A stretch of DNA of 64,000 nucleotides from contig NC_061868.1 in NCBI RefSeq assembly GCF_907164915.1, forward strand, positions 27,585,819 through 27,649,818, read 5' to 3'. How positions within the stretch are numbered: the stretch's first letter is position 1; each line of letters opens with the position of its first letter. Positions 10,511-22,952 of this stretch are shown here, piece after piece. Below the pieces are notes generated by a model, which had not been told where the DNA came from, ran no database searches, and saw only the letters and a list, made by a program, of their open reading frames with translations. The DNA comes from Impatiens glandulifera (lineage: Eukaryota > Streptophyta > Magnoliopsida > Ericales > Balsaminaceae). The position numbers and the translations under genes were made by a program.

Positions 10511-11390
10511 TTATTTGAAATCAACCTCTCTTGTAATCAGTCATGCAAGTAAAACATTCATATTTTCCTATCTTATTAATTTTATACTTTGGATATTCAT
10601 GTCAAATAATTTGTTTGAATTCAATAATTAATATTACACACATTAAATCTCTCTATCTTTTAATTGTTTTCCATAAATAAATCCAAGAAAAATAATAAAT
10701 TTGGGAGATTCAAATGAAGTGCCTATTACTCAAGCTTGGACATGCATTTTACTAAAACCAAAATTTTCATTCAAACTTTGTCCAAGAGGGACATTCTGTA
10801 GACACTCATTTTTGTTCCCCAAATTTTATTATTCTACAAAGGTTAATAGCACTATAATTAGAAATTGATTTAACGAACAATGTCGTATCAATTGGATCCT
10901 AAAATAATTAATTGAGGAATTATTTTAAAAATCCAAGTGTTACAAACAAATAATTAAGGTGAATAGTAGATTGAGGGAATTACTATCATTATTTATTAGG
11001 TATTTTGGGAAAGATAAAAATTAGTTGATCAAAATATATTTAAATAATAAATAAAATAATAATTAAAGTTTGGAAAAAATTAATCTATAATTATAGATAT
11101 TATTTTATAAATATGTTGGAAGTTAAAGTATAAAATAAAATACAAAATAATAAATGGTAAGTTGACTAATAATCAATATACTTATTAATGTTATTTTTAT
11201 TATACTTAGAGATATTTTGAAAATGCATAAATAAGATGTAATAAATATATATGATTGATATTAATTTTATTATTTTTATTTTGCAGTCCAATTAATTTAT
11301 AAAGAAATAAGCCCAAACCTAATGAAAGGAAGCTCAATCCGAAAGAGGTCCAGACCACCAGATGAAATAACCCTAGTAGCTTAAGCATTA
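10511..11390. other. MULE interior, no gene seen
   Basis: AT-rich. In copy B the equivalent point after GTTATTTTTATT carries the 2656-bp copia derivative at 40573-43228; here the site is uninterrupted near 11190-11205, showing the empty state. Confidence 0.6.
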
Positions 11391-11399
11391 TAATAAAAA

Positions 11400-11935
11400 A
11401 AAAGATTTCGTCTCCACCGACTTCTTTCAGAGAGAGAGAGAGAGCGAGGCTCTCGCGAAGATAAATGGTTCATTTGACCGATTCCCGCCACCGACTTCCC
11501 TCTCAAGCCACGATCGGTAGATTTGGTATTCCGATAGATCGGAGACTTCCTCAAGCCACGTCTGCGGTAGATCTGGTCTCCTAATGCCCGCCGAGAAGAC
11601 CGCATCGTCCTCTGATCTAGTCTCCCAGCCGAGAAGACCGCATCGTCCTCTGATCTAGTCTCTCAGCAAGGAAGATCATGTCGAAACTAACACCATGTGC
11701 CTATAAAATGAGATCGAGCAGACAAATAGAGGGAGGGGAGAGAAAAAAGAAAAGGGAGAGAAGATATGGAGCACAATTCTTCCTGTTATTTTAAAGGATT
11801 TTCAGAAAAATTATTTTTCTTTTCCTGAGTGATTGTGAGAATATTTTGAGCGGTAGTTAGTTGTTGATCCTGTAGTTGTCGAAGAACAATTGATATCACT
11901 GTAAGCGCATTTTCTTTGTTGTTTTTTATATATAC
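11400..11935 (+). promoter_or_regulatory. Captured promoter / 5'-leader-like segment in the MULE (copy A)
   Basis: This GC-richer island has a GAGAGA tract (about 11431-11444), two copies of a ~35-bp direct repeat (GACCGCATCGTCCTCTGATC at 11598 and 11636), a TATA-like TATAAAAT (11702-11709), a purine-rich leader and GTAAGCGC (11899-11906), which resembles a splice donor. This is how a captured host promoter plus first exon would look, but no coding exon is recognised. Copy B has the same at about 43440-43950. Confidence 0.35.
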
Positions 11936-13129
11936 ATATCATTTTCATTGAAAGATCTGGAGCGAAATTACATGAATGTCTAAATATATATGATGTTGTT
12001 TGAGATGGACAAATTAATCTTTGCTAGATAGATCTGTGAATATTATTGTAATATTTATTAGATTAGGTTGATTTTGGTTGGATTTTGGCTACTAGATTCA
12101 AAGACGAACATATTAGATGTAAAGATGAACAAGGAGGTTGAAAATGAGTATCTGAAACTGAAACTGAAATACTCCATGCCTGCTAATTAGTTTATAATTT
12201 ATTCTTGACTGCTGTTAATGAGTTTATTATAGCCTAGTTTTGTTTTAAATATGCAGAGAATCAAAAGACAAAAAAAAAATAACTCAAACCATCTTACCAC
12301 GATGATTTACTAAACATTTAGGTCTATTATTTTATTTTTTTATTTTTTTATATTATTTTTTATTAAATTATATTCATCATGAATAATTAAATAGTAACTA
12401 AATAATGAAAAAAATTAATTAAGGAAGTAATATTTAGGAAAGTTAAAATATATTCTAGAATTAAGTATCAGTTTGGTCATTATCTAATTTTTCATATTTT
12501 ATTACTTTTGTTTTGTTTTAGGGCTCTAAAAATCCTAAAACTAATTTTATGTATAAAATGTAAATTACTTACTTGATTATAAATTAATATTCGATACATG
12601 TCTATTAATATATTAGTGTTTGGCATGATTAGAAAAATGTCTAGGCTTATGATTTAAGTATTATTTTATAAACTCTACTATATTTATATAATCTTTATGC
12701 TTCGTTTGTAATTAATGCTTTGAACGAATTGAAATGATTATTAAGATATAACCTTAGCATTAAGATTTAGTACGGTAGAATCCAAAATGTCTAAAATGTA
12801 AAGTGTAATAATATTTTTTTTAACGGCCAAAATTGTTGAAGTAGAGACTGTTTTTTAATGGGCATGTGAGACATAGCTCCAAAAGCCTTTTTCACGTATA
12901 ATCAGGCACCGAACCTTTAAAGAATTTCTTTTCAAAGGCGTTATTGTTTTACATGCCAAATAATTTATTTTTCCTAATTTTATAAATATTTAGGTGGTGA
13001 CTCTTTAGTCACAAACTGGTTTTTAAACAATATTTGACTTAATTTTATTTCAATTTTTTTTAAAGAGATTTTTATATTTTATATTTATTTCTTAAAAGTC
13101 AAGAAAATCGTTTTTTGGGGCAAACATTT
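11936..13129. other. MULE interior, no gene seen
   Basis: AT-rich, collinear with about 43950-45133. No supported feature. Confidence 0.6.
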
Positions 13130-14065
13130 TTAAACGCGTACAACTGGTGTTTGCATTTTTTTCTCTAGCCTCGACAGAATTGAGCATTTGTGTTGTTGGT
13201 CGAATTTCCGGATCTCAAACATCTCAGATAATTTACCTTTCATGGCACGTAGTCTCCACTTGCATGTCACATCCAAACATTTCACATACCAAAGATATTT
13301 TCTTGACTTCTCCACTTTAAATTCAAAATGATTAGTCATCGCATATTTATATAACATCAATTGTAGTTCTTTTTTATTTTCAAACAAGGCACCGACTTCC
13401 AATACAGTTTCAGTAGTTAATGCCATTGTAAATGAGGGGTCTGTCAGGTCTGTCGATGGTGTACCCAATGATGATATTCTTGCACTAGATGGTGTACCCA
13501 TTTATGATCTTCTTGCACTAGTTGTTGTACCCATTGATGATCTTCTTGCACTAGTTGGTGTACCCATTGATTCTCTTCTTGCACTAGTTGGTGTAGGTAT
13601 TGATGTAAAGAGTTATCTTTGGCTTCATTTTGACTTTCAACAAAGACATCAAAGGGTACAACTTCTAGTACAATTTTTTGAGTAAGTTGTGGTGGTAGTA
13701 TACTTTCTTGAGTTGGGTATGTAACTAGAGATATCTTTTCTTTAGTAAATTGTGACTTCTCTATCATAGAGACACACGATGGTGACACAGTTCGACCCAA
13801 AATCAAGCGTGATAAATATGTGTTCAAATCCTCATCTTCATCAATAACAACAGGTCTAGGATTTGTGATACGTGGAATATCATACTTGACTTGCAGCACT
13901 AAATCATATGTAGATTTCTACACGTTAAGTCTATCATAGAGTTTGTCAACTAATTCGGTATACCGAGTACTTTGGGGGTAAATCCAATGTTTTGATTGAA
14001 GAGGCATCAAAATACAATATTCTATCAGCATCAAATTTCCACTCTCCGTTATAGAAAATAAAAAC
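13130..14065 (-). pseudogene. MuDR-type transposase N-terminal fragment, copy A
   Basis: Reading leftward from about 14065: an N-terminal region (YDIPRITNPRPVVIDEDEDL in the 151-codon frame 13444-13899), a Gln/Val/His repeat region, then in another frame (13130-13501) the MuDR-like DNA-binding domain: VGALFENKKELQLMLYKYAM, then WYVKCLDVTCKWRLRAM and a Cys/His end QQHKCSIL. This is the typical start of plant MULE transposases. The catalytic DDE core that should follow is absent. The upstream part is interrupted by stops (near 13920). The two parts are in different frames, connected through the repeat. Confidence 0.75.
13445..13605 (-). repeat. 33-bp coding minisatellite in the MULE transposase (copy A)
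   Basis: About five units based on ATGATCTTCTTGCACTAGTT plus GGTGTACCCATTG (plus-strand order). On the minus strand one frame reads an 11-residue QLVQEDHQWVH-type repeat; a second frame reads GTPSSARISSL-type repeats. Both frames are open through the array, in both copies. Confidence 0.8.
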
Positions 14066-14479
14066 TTCGGCTGCAATAAAAAACATTATTTAGAAACGGG
14101 AAATGGATAATTAATACTGTGAAATGAAAGGCCTTCGCGAAACGGGAAACCCTTCGCGAAATGGGAAGTGACATCGGATAAACCCTAAACAACAGTCATT
14201 TAAAGATGCAAAAACTGAACAATAATAAACTTGATGTATCATAGGATAAACGTACCAAGTGTAATAATGCTCGTGCTCGTCGTGGATCTCATTGTATGTA
14301 GCCGTCGCCGCCGATCACCACCGCCGCAGCCGCCCAGTTTAGAGAGAAGGAGGAGAAGAGCGGGAAGAGAGAGAAGGAGAAGAAAAGAAATGAAAAAAAA
14401 GAGGCGAGGTTATATTAAATAGTAAGGATATTATGGACTTTTCACACTTTTCCACTTTGCGAAACGTGAAGTCCTTTCG

Positions 14480-14600
14480 CATGATGCAAAAAGGGTATTT
14501 TCGTCCAAAAAAATTAAAGTGGTCACCCGAGCAATTTTATTTAGCCGGTGACCACGGAGGCAAATACCTCCATCATTAGGGTCATTTCGTTAAATTTCTC
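14480..14600 (-). repeat. MULE right terminal inverted repeat
   Basis: Inverse of 9727-9850. It lies inside the 1733-bp segment deleted from copy B, so copy B has only the left end. Confidence 0.7.
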
Positions 14601-16171
14601 AGTTGGAATCTCTATCCCTAATTTGCGTATGCGTGTCTTAGTTTTCAAAAATAATTAAATTTTAACCATTTTAACCGTTTTATAAGAAGAATTTTATTTT
14701 TTTATTTCTGTTTTAAAAAATTTATAAAGAAAGAGTAAAATTATTTTATATTTTTCAGTAAAATTATTTCTTAAAATTTTACATTTATTCATAATTATTA
14801 ACCTTTATCTTATACTACTAGTAAGGTTTTCGTACATTTGTAAGGTTAAAAATAATTTTATCGTCACCATTTTGCCGAATTATTTTTGTAAATCAAGTAA
14901 TATATTCCTTAGCCAACTATCTATTCTTTACCGAACTTCATCAACTCACTTCGGTCATCCACCAATTTTATTTTCACCCTCTTACAAATTCACTTTCGTT
15001 AACCAACATATTATATATTACCCAACCACCTCCCCTTTCTCGAGCTTTATCAATTTATTTATGACAAATAACAATATTATTTTCACTCACTTATTATGTA
15101 GAATGAACACTTAACCATTACACCACTGAAGATTGTTAATTTCTTTTTTATAAATTTATGTGTGAATATATAATTGATAATACGAATTAAAAATATTATT
15201 AGTTTAATTATTTAAAATGTTGGAGTAATATTATTAAAAATGTCATACGTTAATCAATTTTGAAGGTTCATTTTAAAATATAAAGTGGTATTAGTCTAGT
15301 TGTTTAAAATCTTAAACTTATATTGTGAGGTTGCAAGTTCAAAACTTGTGTATATCATATTTTTTATTTAATTTTTTAAGTTTATGGGTGGACGGGTCAA
15401 CCCACGACCCTACCCAAGTATTTATTTAGTCTCACATACATATCCAAATTGTGATATCTCGACACGAAAAGTAGGACACTTTAAAAATTAAGCACATATA
15501 TATATATATATTTGTATAATATTGATTTAAGAAATAATATTAACACAAAAAAATTTAATATTTTTTATGATAATACAACTAAAAAAATATTGTGACAATA
15601 TTTTGAAGATTCTTCACCAAGATATTAGTGTTGACCTAGTTTGTGCTTATTTAAATGTGCAATCAAACATTTTAGAAAGCTGAAATTTTTTACTTGAGAT
15701 TGGGGAGACCGAGTGTAATACATAACCAAAATTTGTATTAATGTAATCTCTATATTAATCTTCTCAATAATACTCTCATTTTTTGATGGACGTAGCCAAG
15801 TTTAATTTTTATGAACCACATTAAAATTTGTATCATTCTTTATTGTTTATGCCGTCCCTCATATTTTAGTCGCAGCAGTTAATAATACAATTAAAAATTA
15901 AGTTTTTGTCGGGCCATCGGAGGGAGCAAGCACGTCACACGTGGGATCAAAAGGAGAAACACCTGGATAAAAATTTTGTTAACATGCATCATTGTAACAT
16001 GTACGTGGAACAAATGATTCAAATATTGTAACACGTTTTCAATGTAACCCAAAACTGATGTGATCAAAAATCCCAAAGCAATAAGTTTGAATGATTTATA
16101 TATTTGATGTGGAAGAAGCCATTATTAACAAATTCAATTCATCTCTGATTCTGATTAAAAAAAGTGATCAT
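14601..16171. other. 5' flank of UGT-A
   Basis: AT-rich, no gene. A perfect G-box CACGTG lies at 15938-15943. 14265-15997 is absent from copy B. A TATA-like TATATA at 16097-16102 is 70 bases before the UGT start codon and is conserved in copy B (46388-46393). Confidence 0.5.
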
Positions 16172-17611
16172 ATGGAGACGAAGAAGCCATGCTTGAATGT
16201 TGTAATGGTCCCATGGCTAGCCCATGGCCATGTCTCTCCTTACTTAGAGCTTGCCAAAAGACTTGCCGACAGAAACTTCCGAATCTATCTATGTTCAACT
16301 CCGATCAATCTGAGCTCCATCAAGAAAAGGGTCACACAGAAATACTCTCAATCGATCAAACTCATCGAATTCCATATCCCATCTCAACCCGACCTTCCTC
16401 CCCATTTCCACACAACAAATGGCCTCCCACTTCACCTCAACTCAGTTCTCAAAAGAGCCATGTTCAAGGCCAGCCCATCTTTCACCCAAATCATTAAAAC
16501 CCTGAAATCGGACATACTCATTTACGACTTCAACCAACAATGGGCATCAATAGCCGCAACAACAATCGGGATACCAGCAGTTCCATTCATCAGCGGTAGC
16601 GCTTCCGCCATCTGTTACTTCTTCCATACATTTATGAAACAGGGCGTTGACTTCCCTTATCCCGTCTTGAATCTACGGGGAACTCACTGGAACCGAAAAA
16701 TTCAAGAAATGTTGAATACAACTCCGAATGATCAAAGTCAAACTGAAAGTAGTAATATTCTTATTTTCAATCTATTTAGTTTAAATTTCAGAACTATAAT
16801 AATATATTTCCAATAGGCAATCCGCTCTTTAGTAGAACCTGCGACATCATATTCATGAAGACTTTTGGAGAATTGGAAGGGAAATACATAGAGTACGGAT
16901 CAAACCTACTTGGAAAAAAGATAGTCCCCACGGGTCCTCTTGCTCAAGAACACGGAGACTCGGAAGATAACAGCGAGATCATGGAGTGGCTTAACAAGAA
17001 AGAGGCATCTTCAACAGTTTTCGTATCATTTGGAACGAGTACTTTTTGTCTAGAGAAGAAACAGAGGAAGTAGCAAAAGGGTTGGAGCTAAGTATGGTGA
17101 ATTTCATTTGGGTGCTTAGATTTTCCTTTGAGGAGGAGAAGAAGATTTCAATTGAAGAAGCACTGCCCAATGGCGCTTTCTTGAGAGGGTGGGAGATAGA
17201 GGTCTTGTAGTTGAGAAATGGGCTCCGCAAGCTAGAATCTTGATGCACCCAAATGTTGGAGGATTTGTAAGCCATTGTGGGTGGGGTTCTATAATGGAGG
17301 CCATGACATTTGGAATTCCAATTGTGGCTATACCCATGAACTTAGACCAACCAGTGAATGCGAGGTTAGTGGAGGAGATCGGTGTGGGGTTGGAAATAAA
17401 TAGAGATGAGAATGGAGGGCTTAGCGGGGAAGAGATTGCAGGGTTCATAAGGGAAGTCATAGTTGGTGATGAAGATGGGAAGAAGATTAGGGACAATACA
17501 AGAGAAATGAAACACAAAATCAAAAGTAAAGGAGAAGAAGATATGGATTGTGTTGTGGAAGACTTGTACAAGCTTCACAAGAAGAATATTCATGAAAAAA
17601 ACATGGATTAA
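16172..17611 (+). pseudogene. UGT-A: UGT94-like glycosyltransferase, frameshifted
   Basis: The gene structure matches the intact UGT-B: exon 1 16172-16751, a 65-bp intron 16752-16816 (GTAATATTC to CCAATAG), exon 2 16817-17611. Start chosen at METKKPC because both copies share it and it sits about 20 residues before the catalytic-type His of AHGH; an earlier in-frame Met (16091) is not family-like. Exon 1 is open and has the donor-domain linker motifs. Exon 2 has a 1-bp deletion near 17036 (after SFGT) leading to TAG at 17071-17073, and a 2-bp insertion near 17175. The PSPG box (WAPQ to LDQP, about 17221-17350) is intact in the last frame. It can make only a truncated protein without a sugar-donor site. 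Confidence 0.88.
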
Positions 17612-18800
17612 TTGTCAAAGCTTATACATATTTCTCATACTTTTGTAATGCTTAATTTGTTTTTTAGATTATACAATTTTATGTCATGTTGTATTGTTAA
17701 TCATATGTACTTAGTTGTTATAATTTCTTTTAATATTTTGTTAATTATGTTCAGGGTTGTCTCTAGGTAAGCTCAGCAAAACCCTTGGACTAAGAGATTA
17801 GGATATAAACCCTTGGACAAAGAGATTAGGATATGACACCCATTAGAATCTTTTTAATTAAAAGGGTCATTTTTTTGGCACTAAAACTTAGTGGTTTTTT
17901 TTATAAATTATTAACATCATTTATTTAAGAAACCTGCTGTTTGATATACTTAAACAATGAGCCTATTTATAGTCTTATAAACATGCGCAGTTTGTTTCGC
18001 ATGATACATAACTAGAAAATGCTACAAATCGCAAAATATTATCAAAACTTTTATTCTCGGTCGCACAATGACTTCCGCCCTTCGTCCTTCAGTCGGGCTC
18101 TAGCTCCTCGGTCGGAATCTTTGGAATCTTCTTCTCTCCTTGCCCTGACCTTAGGGGAAGACCGAAAATCCCATAAGCTAGGGCAGCCCATTTTTAAAAA
18201 AAAACATAGGTTCTTAGATAAATTTATTAAGTTTTCTATCATAAAAGTTTGTAAACTAGTAGTGTAGGATGAAAATTGTAAAAATGTTATTTGGTTATAA
18301 ATTTTAATCTAACTAAAAACAATTTTTTTAACTTATATTAGTAAGTACATGCAAAAATATATATATATATATATATATTTTTTTTTTGACTATTATGGAT
18401 GGGCAGCCACATTCTCGGGGCTGACATTGGGTTGAACACTTCATGTCTTCACAAAAAAATCACATTATAAATTAAATATAAGAAAACAATTTAGACTAAC
18501 ACAAGTTATTGTTTAAATAGTTAGGATAAACCATTTTTTTACTAAACGCTAACCCGACTAACTCAACCAAAACTGATATATTGATGTTGACCAGACACAA
18601 TTAATATGACATTTTTCAGAGGTCCAAACAAATCGCGGCACAATATGAGCAAGGATGAATCACACACAATTAGGCATGACATGTAACATGAGCTCAGCAC
18701 TTTACATTAAGTAATTTTTTTCCCTAATGGCTATATAGTATAGTATACATTATGTCCAAATATAGTTGTTTTTAATTATTATCAACAACTAAATAATTGT
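17612..18800. other. UGT-A 3' flank and unassigned sequence
   Basis: Up to about 17913 it matches the UGT-B 3' flank; copy A alone has a tandem duplication of about 36 bp containing CCCTTGGACAAAGAGATTAG (17779-17835). 18050-18200 is GC-richer and transposon-like (GGTCGGAATC, CCTTAGGGGAAGACCG) but unidentified. A (TA)n tract is at 18358-18379. Confidence 0.5.
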
Positions 18801-18804
18801 TTAA

Positions 18805-18805
<1 letters not shown>

Positions 18806-18861
<56 letters not shown>
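18806..18861. repeat. (TA)n microsatellite
   Basis: About 55 bases of nearly pure TA with one AATA interruption. Confidence 0.95.
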
Positions 18862-18864
<3 letters not shown>

Positions 18865-21492
18865 GTATGGGTTTAAGATTTTTTTAAAATAAAAAATGTA
18901 AAAACAAATTAATTTTAAATAATGTACAAATTATTAATTTATAGAACATATTTGTTTTATAAGATTATGACGGTTGTGTTTGTAACTATGCGATTATTAA
19001 TCGGACAAAAGAAAGTTTAATAATTAGTCGAGTTACACACTTAAAGTATGTACATAAGTTATTAATTTATTAAATGAATTAGTTGAAGCAACATCCTACC
19101 AAAGTAGGCACTCTTGTGTATGTTAACATGTTTTATAAATTAAGAAGGTAGTGTGTATGTAATTCATGCGATTATTTAATCGGCCCAAAAAAGATAAATA
19201 ATTGGTCACAATAACATTATGCAAATGTGGTAATAAATATGTAACAATTATTCGGTGTGTCATGTGAATAATTGGACTATCCAAAGATAACCAATTGTTT
19301 GACAGAACTTATTGTTAATATTTGATTACTACAAAAGAGTATCGTTTGCAAGTTAATATATCATGTCCAAAGACTAAATATTAATGTTGTGTTTGATATC
19401 TTATGATGAGACGTACCATTATTTTGAATTTATGTGATTATTAAAATTTTGTGAGTATGGTTGTTCATTTGTTTTGTTATCTAATTAAGTTAACATTTCT
19501 ATTTATACGTTTTTTTTCTTCTTGTCAACATCTTAAGTTCATTTTATACGATAAAGTTTTTAAGGCATAACTAGAATTTATTATTTTTTAAGAATTATAT
19601 CTAAAAGGGTTAAAATTACTAAGGGTATTATTAGAATAAATATTTCATAAGAAATACACCATATATTTTATTTTGTTTCAAAATTAAATGCATTAAAGTT
19701 AGAGTTACACTAATGTATTCTCATGCATCTAATTTTGATTTTCTTATTCACACTTAAATTAATTGATATGAATTGCAGTTGTCTAAAGGGAGACTTAGTC
19801 TCTATATGAACTCACATCATATTGTGTTTAAGAAAATAAAAGATTGAAACAAAAATAACATAAATAATGTTCACTTAGAAAATGTCTTAAAAGATAATAA
19901 AGAAATGAAGTTGTAAGAATTGCAGATGTTACACCTAAAAGAAAATTACTAAGGAAAGTGGTGCATAAAAGAATGCATATTAAAATTTTTTCTATTTGTT
20001 CTAAAAGTAATTTAACTTTAGTACTCATACACATTTGATGGTAAACTTCAGTAAACTAAAGTAAATGTGTTGATGTAATTGTCAAAAGTCAATTGACGAT
20101 GAAAGAAACATCGGTGTGGACATTGACAATTCATATTAAATATGAAGAAATAAATAACTACTTCAAATAGTCTTTATTTGGAAACAAACATTTATGGAAT
20201 ATCTCCATATAATTAATTTATTTGGAGAGAAGAATTAAAAATTACATTTTGTATACGAAATAAAATTTCAACTAAAACAACTAATGAATTCTGATGAGGA
20301 TGTCCAGTTAAGAATAGACTTTATAGGTCTAAAGAAAATAAGTTGGACTAAAGAATTGTTAAATGTTAATTATTGGATATTTTAAAAGATCTAGAGACAA
20401 ATTTAGTCTCATAAGTATTTCAAGATTAGAATTGAAAATAAATAAATACAAAAGACTATTTAAGCAAGAGTCTAATGTATGCTCAAGATTATATGAATCA
20501 AGAAATTTAGTATATTTATGATGTTGGACAAATAATTGAAGAATCCTTGTTTGGATCATCAAGAAAGAAACCAAACAAGTAATGTGACATTCAAAGAACA
20601 AAACATTACATACTCATATAGTGAAATCGAATTTGATATAGATCATTTGATATTTTGATTCGAATTTTGTTGGATACCAAAACAGTCGTAAATTTGTGCC
20701 ACATAATTTTAGTTTAATTATTAGTTTAAAGAATTAAGTCTTGTAAGAATGTTAAGTAGGTACTTGAATTATTTCAACATGATGGAAGGATTTATTTTGT
20801 GTTATGTGACATCCAATTAAAGAATCTGACTGCAATTTTTTTTGTCACGGGGTTGAAAATTATGAATGATATAGAAAGATCACTAAAGATATTACATGAC
20901 AATAATATATAGTTATTTTAGTTTAAGAGTAACATGAGTTCGACTAAGTCGAACTATTTGGAAAATAAAGAATTACGGATCAATTCTCTAAATATTTGTT
21001 ATCCGAGGTTTTTCATGAACATATTGTTCATATGAATATTGCATATTTATATGATATACAATTTTAGTGGGAGTTTGTATTGTGATGCTTGTAAATATAT
21101 AATTTGGAATCAATGTGCACATTAAAAAATTAGTTTTTTTAAAGAAATTAAAGATTCAGTTTTAAAGAAAATCAAGAATGTAAAGTTATTTAAATTGATA
21201 TCTATAAGGAATAAATGATGACTAGTTAGTATTAGACATGTTAAAGATCACACTGCATGTTAATATTAATCCACACTACACATCCATGTTTAATCTATGT
21301 CATTTGATATATTGACATATGTGACCATTGAAGGTTTAGTTACGAACTAATGTAACAAAAATTGCTTTAATCTTATGTTGATATAATTGATGGACGAGAT
21401 TGATATAGATATATTTGAAAATGATAACAATATTTTGAGCTCTTAAGGTTATAATAGACAATTGAAGAAAATATATGACCTAAGTGGGAGAT
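18862..21492 (+). mobile_element. Decayed sequence, in part the interior of a copia element
   Basis: AT-rich, no long frame. The right end has the copia 3' arrangement: AAGTGGGAGAT (polypurine tract, 21482-21492) directly before an LTR start. No reverse transcriptase or integrase motif could be read, and no left LTR partner was found, so the left border is unknown. Confidence 0.4.
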
Positions 21493-22051
21493 TGTTGGAA
21501 TTATTTCCAATATTTGTGTACATATATTATTTAGTAATTGTGTATTAGTTATTATCATATAAATATTAAATCCCAATTAAAGTAATCTATTAAAGTATAA
21601 AGATTATGGGCTTATATAGATATCTATAATAAATATGAGAATATATTTGTGTAGAAGCATAAATACTATTTATTATTTCGTTGATGGGTCGAATAATAAA
21701 TTGGTAAGTTAGGGCTAGGTCCCTAACCCATATAGATAGTCTACCTATTATGTTTCTCTCATCAGACAAAAGGTTTTTGTTCATCTCTCAAGAACACTTA
21801 AGAAGGCTATCGATAGAGGGTTGGAAGACTTAAACCACACCCACATCAGACATTCCGATCTAGATCTAGATCCAGAACAAGAAGATCCAAGATCAAGAGA
21901 AGATATGAAGAATAACAAAGAACGACTTAATGAACCGTTCTTCATTACAGATTAAGTATGTTTCCGTATCTAAAGATTGTCTAAATTTATCGACATAGAG
22001 TATTACATTTATAGAACTAAAGAATAAAGATTTATATTAAAGATTCTAACA
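21493..22051 (+). repeat. Copia LTR (559 bp) inserted in a UGT
   Basis: It starts TGTTGGAATTATTTCC after a purine tract and ends AAGATTCTAACA. Immediately afterwards the sequence reads CAGATTGCACACTTGATAAG, which resumes the UGT C-terminus (compare AGATTGCAGAGTTTATAAG in UGT-B), so the element interrupts a UGT copy whose upstream part is missing here. Confidence 0.65.
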
Positions 22052-22237
22052 CAGATTGCACACTTGATAAGGGAAGTCATAGTTGGTGATGAAGATGGGA
22101 AGAAGATTAGGGATAAAGCAAGAGAAATGAAACACAAAATTAAAAGTAAAGGAGAAGAAGAGAGTGATGTTGATGTGGAAGAATTGTACAAGTTTCACAA
22201 GAAGAACAAAGTTGATGATGGAGAGAGCAAAGGTTAA
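22052..22237 (+). pseudogene. UGT C-terminal fragment
   Basis: It encodes the last ~56 residues: IREVIVGDEDGKKIRDK, EMKHKIKSKGEE, then a divergent end YKFHKKNKVDDGESKG and a stop (22235-22237). The frame is open but nothing precedes it except the LTR. The tail differs from UGT-A/B and shares GESK with the UGT at 32698-32895, so it is a separate family member. Confidence 0.8.
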
Positions 22238-22694
22238 TTAATTGTCCAATTTTATGTTTATTTTATTTTGTAGTCTTGATTTTATGACCTGGGTAATGAG
22301 TTTGATTTGTTAATCTTAATTATTCTAGCTTTTCAAAAGTAATTTAAGATTTGTATTCCATTTTCTTTATAAAAAATGTTTCGTTAAGTTAAGACTAAAG
22401 TTATAACATTAGAAGGATATATATACTAGTTCAATAATTCTCTACCATAACAATTTCAAACGGGTTCCTAAAATGAACTGGCTTAATCGAGAGGTAAACA
22501 AGTGATAATAATGACAAATAATATATATATTTATCGAAAAAAAAATAAAATATTATACAAGACTGTTTAGAAATAATCAATATTATACCAAATATTAAAA
22601 CAATATATAAATGATCAAGGCCAAAGTAGAGGTAAGTTCATATGTACATGATTTAGATTGCAATATCTTTCTATCTATAGATCTATTTCAACAG
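22238..22694. other. Spacer before UGT-C exon 2
   Basis: AT-rich, with no exon 1 visible. The end CTATTTCAACAG (22683-22694) looks like the intron 3' splice site preceding exon 2. Confidence 0.5.
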
Positions 22695-22726
22695 ATAGTG
22701 TGCAGCCCACCCGTAGAGCTACTGAC

Positions 22727-22800
22727 ACAATACTGGTGAAGACTTTTGGAGAAATAGAAGGACACAATACTGGTGAAGACTTTTGGAGAAATAGAAGGGA
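22727..22800 (+). repeat. 37-bp tandem duplication in UGT-C
   Basis: ACACAATACTGGTGAAGACT and the following TTTGGAGAAATAGAAGG occur twice in direct succession. 37 is not a multiple of three, so the second copy is out of frame. Confidence 0.9.
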
Positions 22801-22952
22801 AATACATAGAGTATGGACCATTGGCATAAAGTTAGTCCCCACGGGTCCTCTGGTTCAAAAACCAGAAGAAGACGGGGAAGAAGAAGATAACAGGGAGATC
22901 GTGGAGTGGCTTAACAAGAAAGAGAAATCATCAACTGTTTTTGTGTAGTTTG

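Larger units (their letters stand above)
9727..14600 (-). mobile_element. Mutator-like element (MULE), non-autonomous, copy A
   Basis: The ends are inverted: GAGAAATTTAATGAAATGACC at the left (from 9727) and its near-complement ending GGTCATTTCGTTAAATTTCTC at the right (to 14600). Similarity continues inward about 115 bp, including GATGAAAATACC / GGTATTTTCGTCC. Flanking 9-mers AATTATAAT (9718-9726) and AGTTGGAAT (14601-14609) agree at 6 of 9 positions, fitting a decayed 9-bp MULE target duplication. Inside, only the N-terminal part of a MuDR-type transposase remains (minus strand); the catalytic core is absent and the remainder is unrelated sequence, as in Pack-MULE-like elements. Confidence 0.75.
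3511..17913. repeat. Segmental duplication, copy A
   Basis: Collinear with about 32696-48188 (copy B). Shared in order: UGT C-terminal end and 3' flank, palindromic repeat array, FAR1-like pseudogene, 138-bp duplication, AT-rich spacer, Mutator-like element, UGT94-like gene and its 3' flank. Homology ends at the AT-rich ATAAATTATTAA motif (about 17903-17914), where copy B carries a LINE. Both ends lie in or next to UGT sequence, which fits unequal exchange between tandem UGT genes (inference). Differences: copy B has a 2656-bp retroelement and lacks 1733 bp present here. Confidence 0.9.

Noticed and set aside
14231..14422. Arg-rich 63-codon frame at the MULE right end
   Set aside because: Low-complexity purine-rich DNA, missing in copy B; no gene support.
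15480..15520. tRNA or other RNA gene in the AT-rich spacers
   Set aside because: No cloverleaf-like A/B-box pattern could be found here or in other spacers; only TA repeats.
16091..16171. Upstream in-frame Met of UGT-A as the real start
   Set aside because: It would add a 27-residue extension unlike family N-termini, and the copy B equivalent is not in the same frame (an added A near 46451).
16189..16497. Alternative frame in UGT exon 1 (also 46481-46789)
   Set aside because: It overlaps the conserved UGT frame and has no recognisable protein features; it is open in both copies only because the copies are nearly identical.
17116..17571. Minus-strand frames opposite UGT exon 2 (also 47239-47865)
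   Set aside because: Ser/Pro-rich antisense shadows of the UGT coding sequence.
18019..18267. 82-codon plus-strand frame as a gene
   Set aside because: No family resemblance, Ser/Leu-rich composition, flanked by decayed repeats.
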